This document shows, one piece after another, positions 1 to 10,520 of a stretch of 64,000 bases of DNA; position 1 is the first letter of the stretch; each line of letters begins with the position of its first letter. The notes beneath the pieces were generated by a model that was not told the origin of the DNA, did not search any database, and was given only the letters and a program-made list of their open reading frames with translations. Source of the DNA: Dugong dugon (Eukaryota; Chordata; Mammalia; Sirenia; Dugongidae); NCBI GenBank assembly GCA_030035585.1, contig CM057469.1:17540501-17604500 (forward strand), in the 5' to 3' direction. Position numbers and translations under genes: made by a program.

Positions 1-543
1 ATTAGTTTCATTTATGTGTTCTGTAGGAATTCATTCAAATTATTTTATATTATGCCTTCTATTCTTAGTTACTAATATCGTCTGAAATATAATACCATTT
101 TTTGTGCATATAATACTATGTGTGTGATATGAGACTTCATTTACCAGCTTTATTCCTTGCTAAGTGTTTGTTGATCCAATAAGCTTTTAAAAAAAAAGCC
201 ACAGAACTTTGTGACTTTATGTTTTATTTTTAAATTAGTGGATTGTCATTATATGTCCTGAACTTGTTATTTCCAACCAGATTTGAGTCTGTAGCATATG
301 AACATAATAATTAGTTTCCTCCTACAAAACCACTTGAAAATCACTCCAATACATGTATAATAAAATGAGTTTTTTTATAAATTATCTGCCCTGGTTGTTT
401 ATATCATAATTGTTTTATAATAATGATTCATCCTGTATACCTGTATGTATTCTATGCCAGTAAATATGATACGGGTTAACTGAATTTTGTAATCAGAATC
501 CTGTTTTAAATACATCAGAAGAGCACACAGTTTAATGGAATCA
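1..543. other. No recognised feature, AT-rich
   Basis: AT-rich non-coding sequence with short A and T runs. I see no coding region, RNA gene or repeat family that I can name. Confidence 0.5.
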
Positions 544-564
544 TGTAATAATACTAAAGCAACT

Positions 565-764
565 AGTTGCTGATAAGTTGATTTCGACTCATGGTGACGC
601 CATGTTTGTCAGAGTAGAACCGTGCTCTGTAGGGTTTTCAGTGGCTGATGTTTCAGAGGCAGATCCCTAAGCCTTTCTTCAGAGGTGCCGTTAAGTGGAC
701 TCAAACCTCCAACCTTTTGGCTAGCAGCTGAGCACGTTATCTGTTTGCCCTATCCAGGGATTCC
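565..764 (-). mobile_element. AfroSINE (tRNA-derived SINE), antisense
   Basis: The stretch reads as the reverse complement of the paenungulate tRNA-derived SINE. It starts with the tail side (gactcatggtgac, then agagtagaac) and ends with the tRNA-like head (ttggctagcagctgagc). A direct repeat tgtaataata lies at 544-553 and 765-774, which fits a target-site duplication made by LINE machinery. Confidence 0.88.
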
Positions 765-774
765 TGTAATAATA

Positions 775-1105
775 ATAGCTAATATTTATTGAAGATTTCC
801 TCTGTGTCAGGCTGTGTTCTAAGTGCTTTATAAGTGCTTTCATTTTCTATTGCTGTGTAAAAAACTACCACAATCATAGCAGCTTAAAACAACATCCGTT
901 TATTATGTAGGGCATATATACCAGGGACAGGAATCTTGGGGACCATCTTTGAATTCTGCCAAGCACAATAAGTATCAACTCATTTACTCCTCACAACAAC
1001 CCTATGCGGTAGGTACTATTATTAGCAGTATCTTACAGATCAGCAGAGCTAGAAATACGAGAACCTGGATATCAGCTCTGGCAGCCTGACCTGAGAGCAT
1101 AGACT
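775..1105 (-). mobile_element. MIR SINE, antisense, split by a younger insertion
   Basis: Two MIR-like blocks flank a foreign insert. The 775-837 block has the antisense tail (atttattgaagatttcctctg...aagtgctttata). The 968-1105 block continues with ctcacaacaaccctatgcggtagg and runs to the A/B-box side. The insert at 838-966 explains the gap. Confidence 0.7.
838..966 (+). mobile_element. Short mammal-wide repeat inserted in the MIR (family not named)
   Basis: It begins ttctattgctgtgtaaaaaactacc, a start shared with the larger copy at 31712-32290, and ends ggaccatctttgaattctgcc. Most of the internal part is missing. I recognise the family as an ancient mammalian DNA transposon or LTR but cannot name it safely. 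Confidence 0.5.
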
Positions 1106-1250
1106 CTTTCTTTTCATCTCCTTAACAACTGTTTATGTACTAGGAGCTTGGTACAAAGAAGAGGATGCAGTCTCTACTCTCAGAGAACTTACCCACTGGT
1201 GAGGGAAGGAGCAAGTATTAAAAATATTTACACTACATTGTGAGATTTGT

Positions 1251-1454
1251 GTCCCTGGCTGGTGCAAGTGGTTAACTTGCTAGGCTGCTAACAGGAAAGT
1301 TGGAGGTTGGAGTCCACCCAGAGGCTCTTCAGATGAAAGGCCTGGAGATCTGCTTTGAAAAACCAGCCATTGAAAACCCTGTGGAACACAGTTCTACTCT
1401 GACACCCATAGGGTTGTCATGAGTCAGAAATGACACTAGTTAACTGTTAGTTGA
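1251..1454 (+). mobile_element. AfroSINE, sense
   Basis: Sense copy. The tRNA-like head is gtccctggctggtgcaagtgg; a B-box-like ggttggagtcc follows, then the middle ccattgaaaaccctgtggaa and the tail gggttgtcatgagtcag. The direct repeat tgagatttgt at 1241-1250 and 1455-1464 brackets it as a target-site duplication. Confidence 0.88.
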
Positions 1455-1590
1455 TGAGATTTGTAATAGAAGTTAGTACCTGATGAAATGGGAACATAGA
1501 GGTTCTGAGAAGCTGTCTGGGGGAAATCTAGGAGACAGTATCTGAGCTGTTTTGTGAAATATAAAATGGATATAATTGACTCTAATTCGT

Positions 1591-1655
1591 CTTCAAACAT
1601 TATATATATATACTTCAAACATTATATATTAAATATATGTATATATTTATAAAAA
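1591..1655. repeat. AT-rich microsatellite with a 22-bp duplication
   Basis: The block cttcaaacattatata occurs at 1591-1606 and again at 1613-1628, followed by TA-rich sequence. This is a small tandem duplication within a TA microsatellite. Confidence 0.7.
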
Positions 1656-2094
1656 AAGATACATCTGTTATCCTTATTCTTCTTCCTTAATATTAAATTG
1701 ATATTGTTGCCCCCCAAAGCCAGAAGTTCTTTAGGTCATCAGTTATTCCCGGTTAGTATTTTGGACAAATGGAATTGTATTGATAATGTCAGCTTTTTTT
1801 CATCTCAGAGTAGTTTCTGTTTACCCAGTGAAGAGAAATAAATCAGACCACATGTATGTTCAGACCATTTTTTTAGAAGGAGTCAATGATGTAAAACCAT
1901 TCCCAGAATGGTTAATTGTCCAAATAGGATTTCATCTTTTTTTGACTCAGACAAAAATTTTCATCTAAAAAGTGAGTGCCATTATTATTTTAATAGAATC
2001 AGAGTTTTTTTGTTTTTTTTTTTTAAAGCAAATTTCTGGTTTTTCTGCTGTGGTGCCATGCCATAGCCATTCTTTCGTTCCCTCTTTCTGTATA

Positions 2095-2435
2095 CAGTAG
2101 TCTCCCCTTATCCACAGGGAATACATTCCAAGACCTCCTGTGGATGCCTGAAACCTCAGGTAATACTGAACCCTATGGATACTGTGTTTTGTCCTATACA
2201 TACATACCTATGATAAAGTTTAATTTATTAGACACAGTAAGAGATTAACAACAATAACTAATAATAAAAGGGAACAATTATAACAATATACTATAGTAAA
2301 AGTTATTTGAATATAGTCCCTGGGTGGGACAGTGGGATGGCGAGAGATTTCATCTTGCTACTCATCTAGCATTTTCAGAGCGTGGTTGACCGCAGGTAAC
2401 TGAAATTGTGGATAAGAGGGAGAGGGGGACTACTG
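2095..2435. mobile_element. Tigger-like (pogo) non-autonomous DNA transposon
   Basis: The left end reads cagtagtctcccc and the right end ggggactactg, giving inverted termini CAGTAGTC. A TA precedes the left end; the right flank is no longer TA. The interior (acatacatacctatgataaag, then taagagattaacaacaataac) matches the Tigger-derived elements widespread in placental mammals. About 341 bp, with no transposase frame. Confidence 0.82.
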
Positions 2436-3539
2436 TTGTATCTGTAATTCTGTCTCTTTCATCATCTAGATTTCCTTAGAAGACACACGCACTTGTGTTT
2501 AGGAAACCTTTACTTGGGACTGTATGCCTTTTATATTGACTTAAATTTACTTTCTCGGTCATTTAAGTAGTCTCTGTCACAAGCTGACTGCTCATACACT
2601 TGTTTTATTTGGTCTGTACATTGCTGTCAGTTCACCTCGATATTAATTTCTTGTCAACATATTTAAAAACTAGCTTTGGCTTTTTGTTGCAAAATTGTGA
2701 GATGTGGCTGTGCTGGGCCGATTTCCACGTGGTAACAATTTGCTTGACCTGAGTAGCAGCTGCTCCTTATAGAGAGGCCTGAGCAGCCCATATTTGTTAT
2801 ATCCAGCCCATTTAATCAACCCTAGCCCCTTTTTTTCAAAGTTAGTGTAACTTAAACTTCAGTATATTTGTTTATCATTCTAACTCAGTAGTCTTATGCT
2901 TTCTTACTCTATTTTATTGTTTATGCAATTCTTTATACTTAGAGTGCCCTCCCTATCAAAAACCCACCACATTTGTCAGCGAAGAATTCAAATCCCATTC
3001 TTTCTGAAAACTCTTACAGTTTGAAATTATAGAAAATCTAGCCCAAATTGATTGAAGCAAAAAAGAGATTTGTTGGCCATGAACTGAAAAATGCCTCCCT
3101 TTAGCATTGCTAAATCTGGGACTCAAATGATATTATTAGGATCTGGTCTCCCTCCATCATTAGGCTTTGCTTTCCAGGAGTTACCTAGATTCTCAGACAG
3201 ACTTTCTTGTCGTGGTGGCAAGACAGTGTTCAGAGGCACTAGGCTTTCATTCTTTCAGTTCATTTTTCTTTTTGATTGCGTAACCAAAATTCTCAAAATT
3301 AGCTGTGATTGGATCTGATTGTCATGGCTTGGGTCAGTTGTGCATCCTTGAACCAGTAATCACTGTAACGAGGGAATTCAGTATTTCGATTTTCTAGGTC
3401 TAGCTCATATGTCCATCCCTGGAGCTAGGGGTATGTCAGCTCCACAGGAAGTGGGGAGACATACTGGGGAAGGGATGGTTAGTAGAAGAATACAGGGATT
3501 GAATGCTGGGTGGAGAAAATAGTACGTACCTTCATCTTG
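2436..3539. other. No recognised feature
   Basis: Mixed-composition non-coding sequence. Open frames here are short and lack recognisable domains. I see no repeat I can name. Confidence 0.4.
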
Positions 3540-3550
3540 CTTGATTAACC

Positions 3551-3765
3551 AAAAACGAAACCAGTTGCCATCTCATTCTTTCTGACTCATGGTGACCCCA
3601 TGTGTTGTAGAGTAGAACTGCACTCCATAGGATTTGCAAGGCTGTGACCTTTTGGAAGCAGATCAGCAGGCCTTTCTTACAAGAAGCCTCTGGGTGGATT
3701 CTTACTGGCAGCCTTTCAGTTAGTGGTTGAATGCTTAACCGTTTGGGACACCCAGTGACTCCCCT
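3551..3765 (-). mobile_element. AfroSINE, antisense
   Basis: Reverse-complement SINE: accagttgcca, then ctgactcatggtgacccc, then aagcctctgggtgg, ending at cccagtgactccc. The flanks cttgattaacc (3540-3550) and cttgattacc (about 3769-3778) look like a target-site duplication with one difference. Confidence 0.85.
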
Positions 3766-3854
3766 TCCTTGATTACCCCATTGAAAATTCTGTGTCCTTA
3801 TGTTAGACTTCTCTAATACTGACCACCTGTGGCACATACAATATTCTCCTTTGT

Positions 3855-3990
3855 ATTATAGTTTATTTATTCATTCATTTGCCAGACATTATTTAGTGGC
3901 AGTGATGTTGAGGCATTGTGCAAGAGAATGGGAATACAAAGCTTTATTTAAAAAGACATACCAGTTGCCCTTGGAGACTTCACAATACAA
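3855..3990 (-). mobile_element. L2 3' end, antisense, degraded
   Basis: It contains attcattcatttgccagac and aggcattgtgcaagagaatgg, resembling the reversed L2 3' region (attcaacaaatatttattgag...gcactg). Degraded and short. Confidence 0.4.
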
Positions 3991-4239
3991 TTTGTATGAT
4001 TTGCTCCCCAAGTGGATTATAAAGCTTAAGACATGTCAGAAATACTATTTTTTTCCTATAGCACGTAACCTAATATTCCTCACTTTAATAGACTCTCAAT
4101 ATATAGTATAAAATTTGTGCATGTGGCTTATTAAAATAGTTTTGTTACTTCAAACTTGCTAGATGAGTGAATGTTAACTTGTGACCATTTTGTTAGTACT
4201 CAGACATGAAAAGCATTCCCACTATGGCTGCATTGTTCT

Positions 4240-4440
4240 CCCTTACCCCAACAGGAAGTATACTATCTCTTTCTTGGACTCCTGTGGAACTTGATAATTC
4301 TTCCCAGCACAAATCTCATTCTGTCTTGTATCACAGTTGCTTGTTAGTTTATCTTGGCTCCTTTACTAGAACTGGATATTCTTGAAAGCAGTTCGTTGCT
4401 CAATAAATATTTGTTGATTTGAATTTGTTGAATGGTGGGA
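4240..4440 (+). mobile_element. L2 3' end, sense, degraded
   Basis: It ends in the typical L2 tail: a ctggatattcttgaaagcag block (equivalent of the gagctccttgagggcag box), then caataaatatttgttgattt. Confidence 0.55.
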
Positions 4441-4857
4441 ATGTCTGTGCTTTGATCATGGGGACCAGTTTCAGTTCTTTTTTTTTACTATCACTTTATA
4501 TTTTGTTTATTCTAGATTTTCCCTCAAGTTCTATTTTATGTTTAATAGGCAAATTGAGGTAGGTTCTTCATTCAGCTTCCCATGTGTAAATATTGGAACT
4601 GGTATTACTTTAATACTTGTCACAAAGTCCGGGTTGGTATTGATAATCAGAGAGGACTTACATCTGTGGGAAGCTAACACTTTCCTTAGGATGGGTAGCA
4701 TTATTATAGAAAGAAAATGAACCCTGCTGATAGGTTGGGTGTTAAGTAGTCTGAAGTTAATATCCCTTGTTTCTAGTTTGTTCTCAATGAAATTCAAGCT
4801 TTGATTTTCTGAGGTCTTTGTGAATGAAAAAGCAAACTTGGTGTGCTTTGAGAAGTA

Positions 4858-5092
4858 TGAGCAAACGTTTATTGAGTATTGGCCGTGTGCCAGGCATTGT
4901 GTCTTATAATACATTATCTTTTAAATCTTGACACCCATTGTATGGGGTAGGTACTGTTATCATTCCTGTATTATAGAATAGACAACTGAGGCTTGGTAGA
5001 AGGGTGAAGAAGCTTGCCCAAGGTCTCATAGCTAGTCAGTGGCAGAACTGGGCCCCTAACGCAGGTGTCTCTGACTCCAGAGCCCATGTTTT
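4858..5092 (-). mobile_element. MIR SINE, antisense
   Basis: A long, fairly complete MIR: gtttattgagtattggccgtg, then tatggggtaggtactgttatc, then gcttgcccaaggtctcatag, then tctctgactccagagccc. This is the reverse complement of the MIR core and tRNA-derived head. Confidence 0.85.
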
Positions 5093-5313
5093 AGAACCTG
5101 GAAAGCACAGAGGAATTAACACCCCAAATTCATAACCCCTAAAAAATGTTGATAGCATTCTCATTCTTGGTAATACATTAAAAGGTTTGTCGGACTAACT
5201 ACTTCATTTGTATTACCCAGAAGGCAATTTTGTGTATCTCTTCATCTCTTATATAAATAACAGTAGGCTGTGGATAGCCATTACATTACCTTTAATGTCC
5301 CTAAGTATCTTTA

Positions 5314-6036
5314 TTTCAATTTTTATCTTTTGTGCTTTAGATGAAGGTTTACAGGACAACTTAGTTTCTCATTAAACAATTAATATACATATTGTTCTGT
5401 GACATTGGTTGCCCACCCCACAACGTGTCAACAGTCTCCCCTACTCGACCTTAGGTTCCCCATTTCTGTTTGTCCAGATTTCCTGTCCCCTCTTGCCTTC
5501 TCATCCTTGCCCGTGGGCTGGTGTGCCCATTTAGTCTCGTATATGTTGTTGAGCTACATTTATTATTGTTTTATAGGCCTGTATGGTCTTTGGCTGAAGA
5601 GTGAACCTCAGGAGTGACTTCAGTACTGAGTAAAAATGTCTGGGGGCCATACTCTCGGGGTTTCTCCAGTCTGTATCAGGCCAGTAAGTCTGGTCTTTTT
5701 TTTTTTGGGTTAGAATTTTGTTCTACGTTTTTCTCCAGCTCTATTGTGATCCCTGTCAGAGCAGTCAGTGGTGGTAGCTGGGCACCAACTAGTTGTGCTC
5801 GACTATGTCCGGTGGAGGCTTTGGTAGTTGTAGTCCATTGGTGCTTTGGACTAGTGTTTCCCTTGTGTCTTTGGTTTCTTTCATTCTCCCTTGCTCCAGA
5901 TGAGGTGGGACCAGTGACGTATCTTAGATGGCTACTCACAAGCTTTTAAGACCCTAGACGCTACTCACTGAAGTAGAATGTAGAACATTTTCTTTATAAA
6001 CTGTGTTATGCCAGTTGAGCTAGATGTCCCCCGAGA
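5314..6036 (-). mobile_element. L1 3' UTR fragment (paenungulate L1), antisense, 5'-truncated
   Basis: The block begins after a T-rich stretch with tgaaggtttacaggacaac, then passes through acattggttgcccacccc, ccagtaagtctggtc, agatgtccccc. The same series recurs at 7211, 30092, 39846 and 49083, the last joined to L1 ORF2 sequence, which identifies it as L1 3' UTR. Flanks ccctaagtatcttta (5299-5313) and tctctaagtattttta (6037-6052) look like an aged target-site duplication. Confidence 0.82.
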
Positions 6037-6052
6037 TCTCTAAGTATTTTTA

Positions 6053-6545
6053 AACATTCAGCACGAACAAAAGCCATTGTCTACAATACCCGCAAATATG
6101 TAAAAGTAAGCTTTTAAAAACTGATATTTATTATAAAAATTAAAATAATAAAGAAAATAATCGGAGGAAAAGGAATGCATGCCTAATTGCCTCCATGAAC
6201 AACTGTCTCCTTTGCCATGAGACCAAATGAGAACTGGATGGTGCTCAGCTACCATTACTGAATGTTTTGATCAAGGAGTCTATAGAAGAATCCTGATCAA
6301 AAGCGGGGGGTGGTTTATGGAACAGAATTTCAATTTCACATGGAATCCAGATTTTCTGGAGCCACTGAAGCTGGATGAATCACTGAAATTATTGCCGAGA
6401 TAATTTTAAACGTTAATCCTTATGCCAGAAATATCCCCTGAAGTCTTCTTTAAATCAAACAGTGATTTAGTTTAATTAGTAAAGAATGTCTGCTTTGAAC
6501 ATTGTACTCTTTTAAAGAACTGTATACATGGGATCAAACTGACAA
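6053..6545. other. No recognised feature
   Basis: AT-rich non-coding stretch. No coding region or nameable repeat seen. Confidence 0.35.
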
Positions 6546-6599
6546 CAGCAATGCAAAAGGTTAGATAGGAAGCTTAGGGGGCAGTGAATTTATGTTAAT

Positions 6600-6735
6600 A
6601 GAGGAGGAACAATTTGAAAAAGGAGGGTGAGGATGGTTGCACAATTTGAAGAATGTAATCAGTGTCACTAAATGGTACGTGTAGAAACTGTTGAATTGGT
6701 GTATGTTCTGCTGTTTTTTCAACAACAACTGAAAT
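6600..6735 (+). mobile_element. Old L1 3' UTR remnant, sense
   Basis: It contains gaggatggttgcacaatttg, cagtgtcactaaatggtacg and gtgtagaaactgttgaattgg, the pattern of many ancient mammalian L1 3' ends (gtgatggttgcacaac...cttaatgccactgaa). Similar pieces lie at 15930 and 36385. Confidence 0.5.
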
Positions 6736-7210
6736 AAAATATAATTAATGGAAATACACATGCCTTATAACCCCACTGTTTAGATACCACCACTGTTGTT
6801 AATTGGATCTATATCTACATCTATACTTAGTCTACACACACCTATGTGCGCACACATATAATTTTCTTTTAATGGTTTATACTATTCTAATATATGGATA
6901 TGCTAAAATTTAATTAACCAGTATCCTATTAATAGATATTTAGGTTATTTCCAATTTTTTTTTGTTGTTGTTGCTTTAAAAAAAAAAGTCTTTAATACTG
7001 CTATGGTTTTGATGAGAATCAAAAAATAAAGCATAAAAGTGACGGAAGGACAGAATAAAATGCACAGTTAAATGATAGCTGCAACAGCTTTTTTTTTATG
7101 ATTAGTTTTAGCAGCTGTTTAGATTTTGAAGAACAAGCTTGATGAATTTTTCTGTAGAGTCAGCTTGTAGTCTCCAAAGACATATTCTGATAGTGTAAAA
7201 TTAAGAGCAA

Positions 7211-7850
7211 ATCCTTTTTTTTTTTTAAATTTTATTGTGTTTTAGGTGAAAGTTTACAGTGCAAATTAGTTTTTCATTCAAAAATTTGTACACAGATTGT
7301 TTTGTGACATTGGTTGCAATCCTTGCAATGTGTCATCATTCTACCTCTTTCCCTTTCCACCCTGGGTTCTCCCTGTCCATTCATCCAGTTTTCCTGTCCC
7401 TTCTTGCCTTTTCCTCTTTGCTTTTGGGCAGGTGTTGCCATTTCATCTAGTATACTTGATTAAACTAAGAAGCATGTTCCTCACACGTGCTCCCATTTGC
7501 TTTATAGGCCTGTCTAATCATAGGCTGAAAAATGGGCTTCAGGAATGGCTTCAGTTCTGAGATATCAGGGTGTTCAGGGGCCATAGTCTTAGGGGTTCCT
7601 CTAGTCTCTGTCAGACTAGTAAGTCTGGTCTTTTTTTGTGAATTTGAATTTTGTTCTGCATTTTTCTCCCGCTGTGTCTAGGACCCTCATTGTGAACTTT
7701 GTCAGAGTGGTTGGTGCTGGTAGCCGGGCACCATCTAGTTCTTCTGGGATCAGGCTGGGCTCAGGTTCATGTGGTCCATTAGTCCTTTGGACTAATATTT
7801 TCCTTGTGTCTTTGGTTTTCTTCATCCTTTTTTTTTTTTTTTAACTCCAG
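7211..7850 (-). mobile_element. L1 3' UTR fragment, antisense, 5'-truncated
   Basis: Begins with a T run (the poly-A tail reversed), then ttgtgttttaggtgaaag, ttgtgacattggttgcaatc and actagtaagtctggtc. Same family as the copy at 5314. The end near 7850 runs through a second long T run. Confidence 0.8.
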
Positions 7851-7994
7851 AAAACATCCACACATCTGTCTGTCAAATTTTGCATATTAAAATGGTTATT
7901 TGTCTAGGGCAAATTAATAGGAATGAACTTGCTGAACTGGATTTTGCATTTTTAAATATGTTGCCAAATTGTGCTCCAGTATATATATATTGTC

Positions 7995-8308
7995 TTGGAA
8001 GTCTGTATGAAAGAAATACAGCCAGAGTGCAACTTGGAGCAAGGATGGTCAGACTTCATCTCAAGTACTTTGGACATGTTATCAGGATGGACCAGTCCCT
8101 GGAGAAAGATATCATGCTTGGTAAAGTAGAGGGTCAGTGAAAAAGAGGAAGACCTTCGATGAGATGGAGTGACACAGTGGCTGCAACAATGGGTTCAAAC
8201 ATAGCAATGATTGTGAGGGTGGTGCAGGACTGGGCAGTGTTTCCTTCTGTTGTACATAGGGTCACTCGGAGTCAGAACTGACTCAACGGCACCTAACAAC
8301 AATAACAA
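7995..8308 (+). mobile_element. RTE LINE 3' end with ORF2 C-terminal remnant
   Basis: The translation includes RLHLKYFGHVIRMDQ and LEKDIMLGKVEGQ, the conserved C-terminal segment of RTE (BovB-like) ORF2. Downstream is gtcagaactgactcaacggc and an aacaacaataac tail. The element is severely 5'-truncated and the frame stops soon after this motif. The 3' end resembles the AfroSINE tail, in line with the SINEs using RTE machinery. Confidence 0.87.
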
Positions 8309-8450
8309 CATATGAATATTGTATTAATTTACATACCACTAACATTGTATGAGAGCACCTGTTTCCTTACAACCTTGCTAGCAAAGGATGTTATTCTTTC
8401 TTTTTAATCCTTCCCAATCTTATAAATGACATAAGTAATATCTCTTCGTG

Positions 8451-10179
8451 ATTTTTATTCTTTTAGTTAATAGTCTTTGGTGGGTTTTCAAATCTTGAAA
8501 TTTTACATCATAAAAATGTGAGACTTTGAATTTTTTTTTCCGCTGTGAAATTTTTGAGGCCGTGACAATTCTAAGCAGACCTAGACATTTTCTCTGGCTT
8601 CTGAGATGCAAGTGTTTCTTCCTTTATGTGATGGAGAATAATACACTGGAAATGTTGCATATTCTTGATGGTCCAATCATCATCATTATACAATGATAGC
8701 TTTTTGTACAGCCATATCTTTAAAACCATTAGATGTAGGAAGTTTTAACCTGGTGGAGGTATAGCTTCTACTTTATGAGAACAGAACTCCAATTTTGTTC
8801 ATGATATTTCTGAAGGGATAGTTGGAATCAAATGTGACAGCTCTTATATGATGGCTCAAATTGTATCACAGCCACTGGAGAACCCCTTATACTATTCACA
8901 TATTTCTTTTTCATTCAAGTAGTTTGAATCTAAATTGGCCCATTTCTAAGCCTCACTATGTTTTTTGGTCATAGTTGCCACTAGGAAAAAAAAATTAATA
9001 TTCAATATTTAGAGCTTTTTCAACTTACTACCTTTGTAGTGCTTGATGTTAATAGGTAGTAATGCTTTATTCCTTCCCTTTTCCGGCTGTAATAACTACT
9101 GATTATTATTATTATTTTTTTTAACCTCAGTTAAGTATTTTTGCCTTTTATGAATACTTTACCTCTTAGTTTTTTCCTATTTCTCTTTGGCTATTGATAA
9201 AATTTTCCTGAACCTGCAGGTTTAAATAGACAAAGAAAAAGGATTATGTTGTTTATTGTCTTTCCAGAAGAGGATGTAGCAAGAGAGGAAGAGAGCAACT
9301 ATACTGTCCCCATCCCCCTTCATATTAAGCATCTCTGAAAATTAAAGATGATGGAATATTCATCCTACTGGAAAACACTCTTACAGTTGTAATTCATAAA
9401 TAATATCAGCAATTAACTCTAGGATGTCCTGTTAACGGGAACCGAAAAGTAAAGCTGTCTACCTCTAAAATACAGAGATTGCTCTCCTGTGAGACAAGGA
9501 TGAATGGAGACAACACGTATTTAGGACTGAAGTGGAAGTCTTGAAAGGAAAAAAATCTTTTAATTTAATTAAAAAACATTATTAATCCTAGGTAGATTGA
9601 TAACTTTTTCAGATCAGTGTAATACATCTGTGGTAGTGGTATTTATACATCAGAAAATAAATGCAATTTTGACATTTGATGGATGAGAAGATATTCCTGT
9701 TTTTCTAAGAAAGTTGTTTATACTGCTAGGATTAAAATTAAAATAAAAAAAAAAAAAGAGTGGTTTGCTGCTTACTAGTGCAAGCCAGTAATTGCACTTT
9801 CTTCCTTTAAGAACAAAAGCTGCTATTGTTTCTTTCACTTAGGAAGGATTTTTATGTAAGCAAGAATCATTTACCTTCATTTGCTGAGGATTCCTGATTT
9901 TAGTATTGAAAGCATAGGACAGATAGTATTTGATGCATTGTTTCCACTTCCTCACTCATCAACCCTTTGTAGTTTTCTGCCCCCACTATTTACTGAAAGT
10001 GAGTTCACTCATATAACTAGTTATTTCCTAAATTTCAAATCCAATATTCTTTTTCTTATCCATTAATTTGACTTCTCTGAGTCATATATTGTTGACTGCT
10101 CCCCCCTCTTTGGAACTCGTCCTCCCAAGATTTTCAAGACAACCTTTATTACCTTGTTCATTCAACTCCCTCTGACCTT
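8451..10179. other. No recognised feature
   Basis: About 1.7 kb of AT-rich non-coding sequence. It has an A-rich run near 9746-9758 and several T runs. I recognise no exon, RNA gene or repeat family. Confidence 0.4.
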
Positions 10180-10520
10180 TAAGTGTTGCTCTTCCCCAAG
10201 GTTTATCTTTCCCCCCAAGATTTATCCTTGTTTCTCTTTCTAGCTGTCTTTCTCACATTGTTTTCCTAAGTGATTGCATCTTCTTTTGTAGACTCAACTA
10301 TTGCTTATTGACCAATGACTCTTATTATCTTTGTCTGTTTCAGTGTACCCTCCTGAGTTTCAACTCAGTATTTCCAACTGCTGACTATTTACTATACGTC
10401 TCCACTTCACTATCCAAGGCTTGAATGATTATTTAGCACTTTTCCTTCCAATCTTTACTCACTCATGTATTTCCTTTATCATTTAATGTTGTAATCCTGT
10501 AAGTTCCTAAATCTAGAAAC
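10180..10520 (+). mobile_element. L2 ORF2 remnant, sense, degraded
   Basis: Residual similarity to the L2 reverse-transcriptase region: gtgttgctcttccccaaggt, then gagtttcaactcagtatttcc, then ccaactgctgac and acgtctccacttc. The antisense counterpart of this region is seen at 13500-15235. Frame destroyed by many indels. Confidence 0.5.

Larger units (their letters stand above)
6870..8450 (-). mobile_element. Old L1 ORF2 C-terminal remnant, antisense, interrupted twice
   Basis: Antisense signatures of the L1 ORF2 C-terminal region appear at 6880-6990 (ttaggttatttccaatttt), 7900-7985 (atgttgccaaattgtgctcc) and 8310-8400 (cattgtatgagagcacctg). A younger L1 3' UTR (7211-7850) and an RTE tail (7995-8308) lie between the blocks. 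Linking them as one element rests on order and orientation. Confidence 0.5.
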
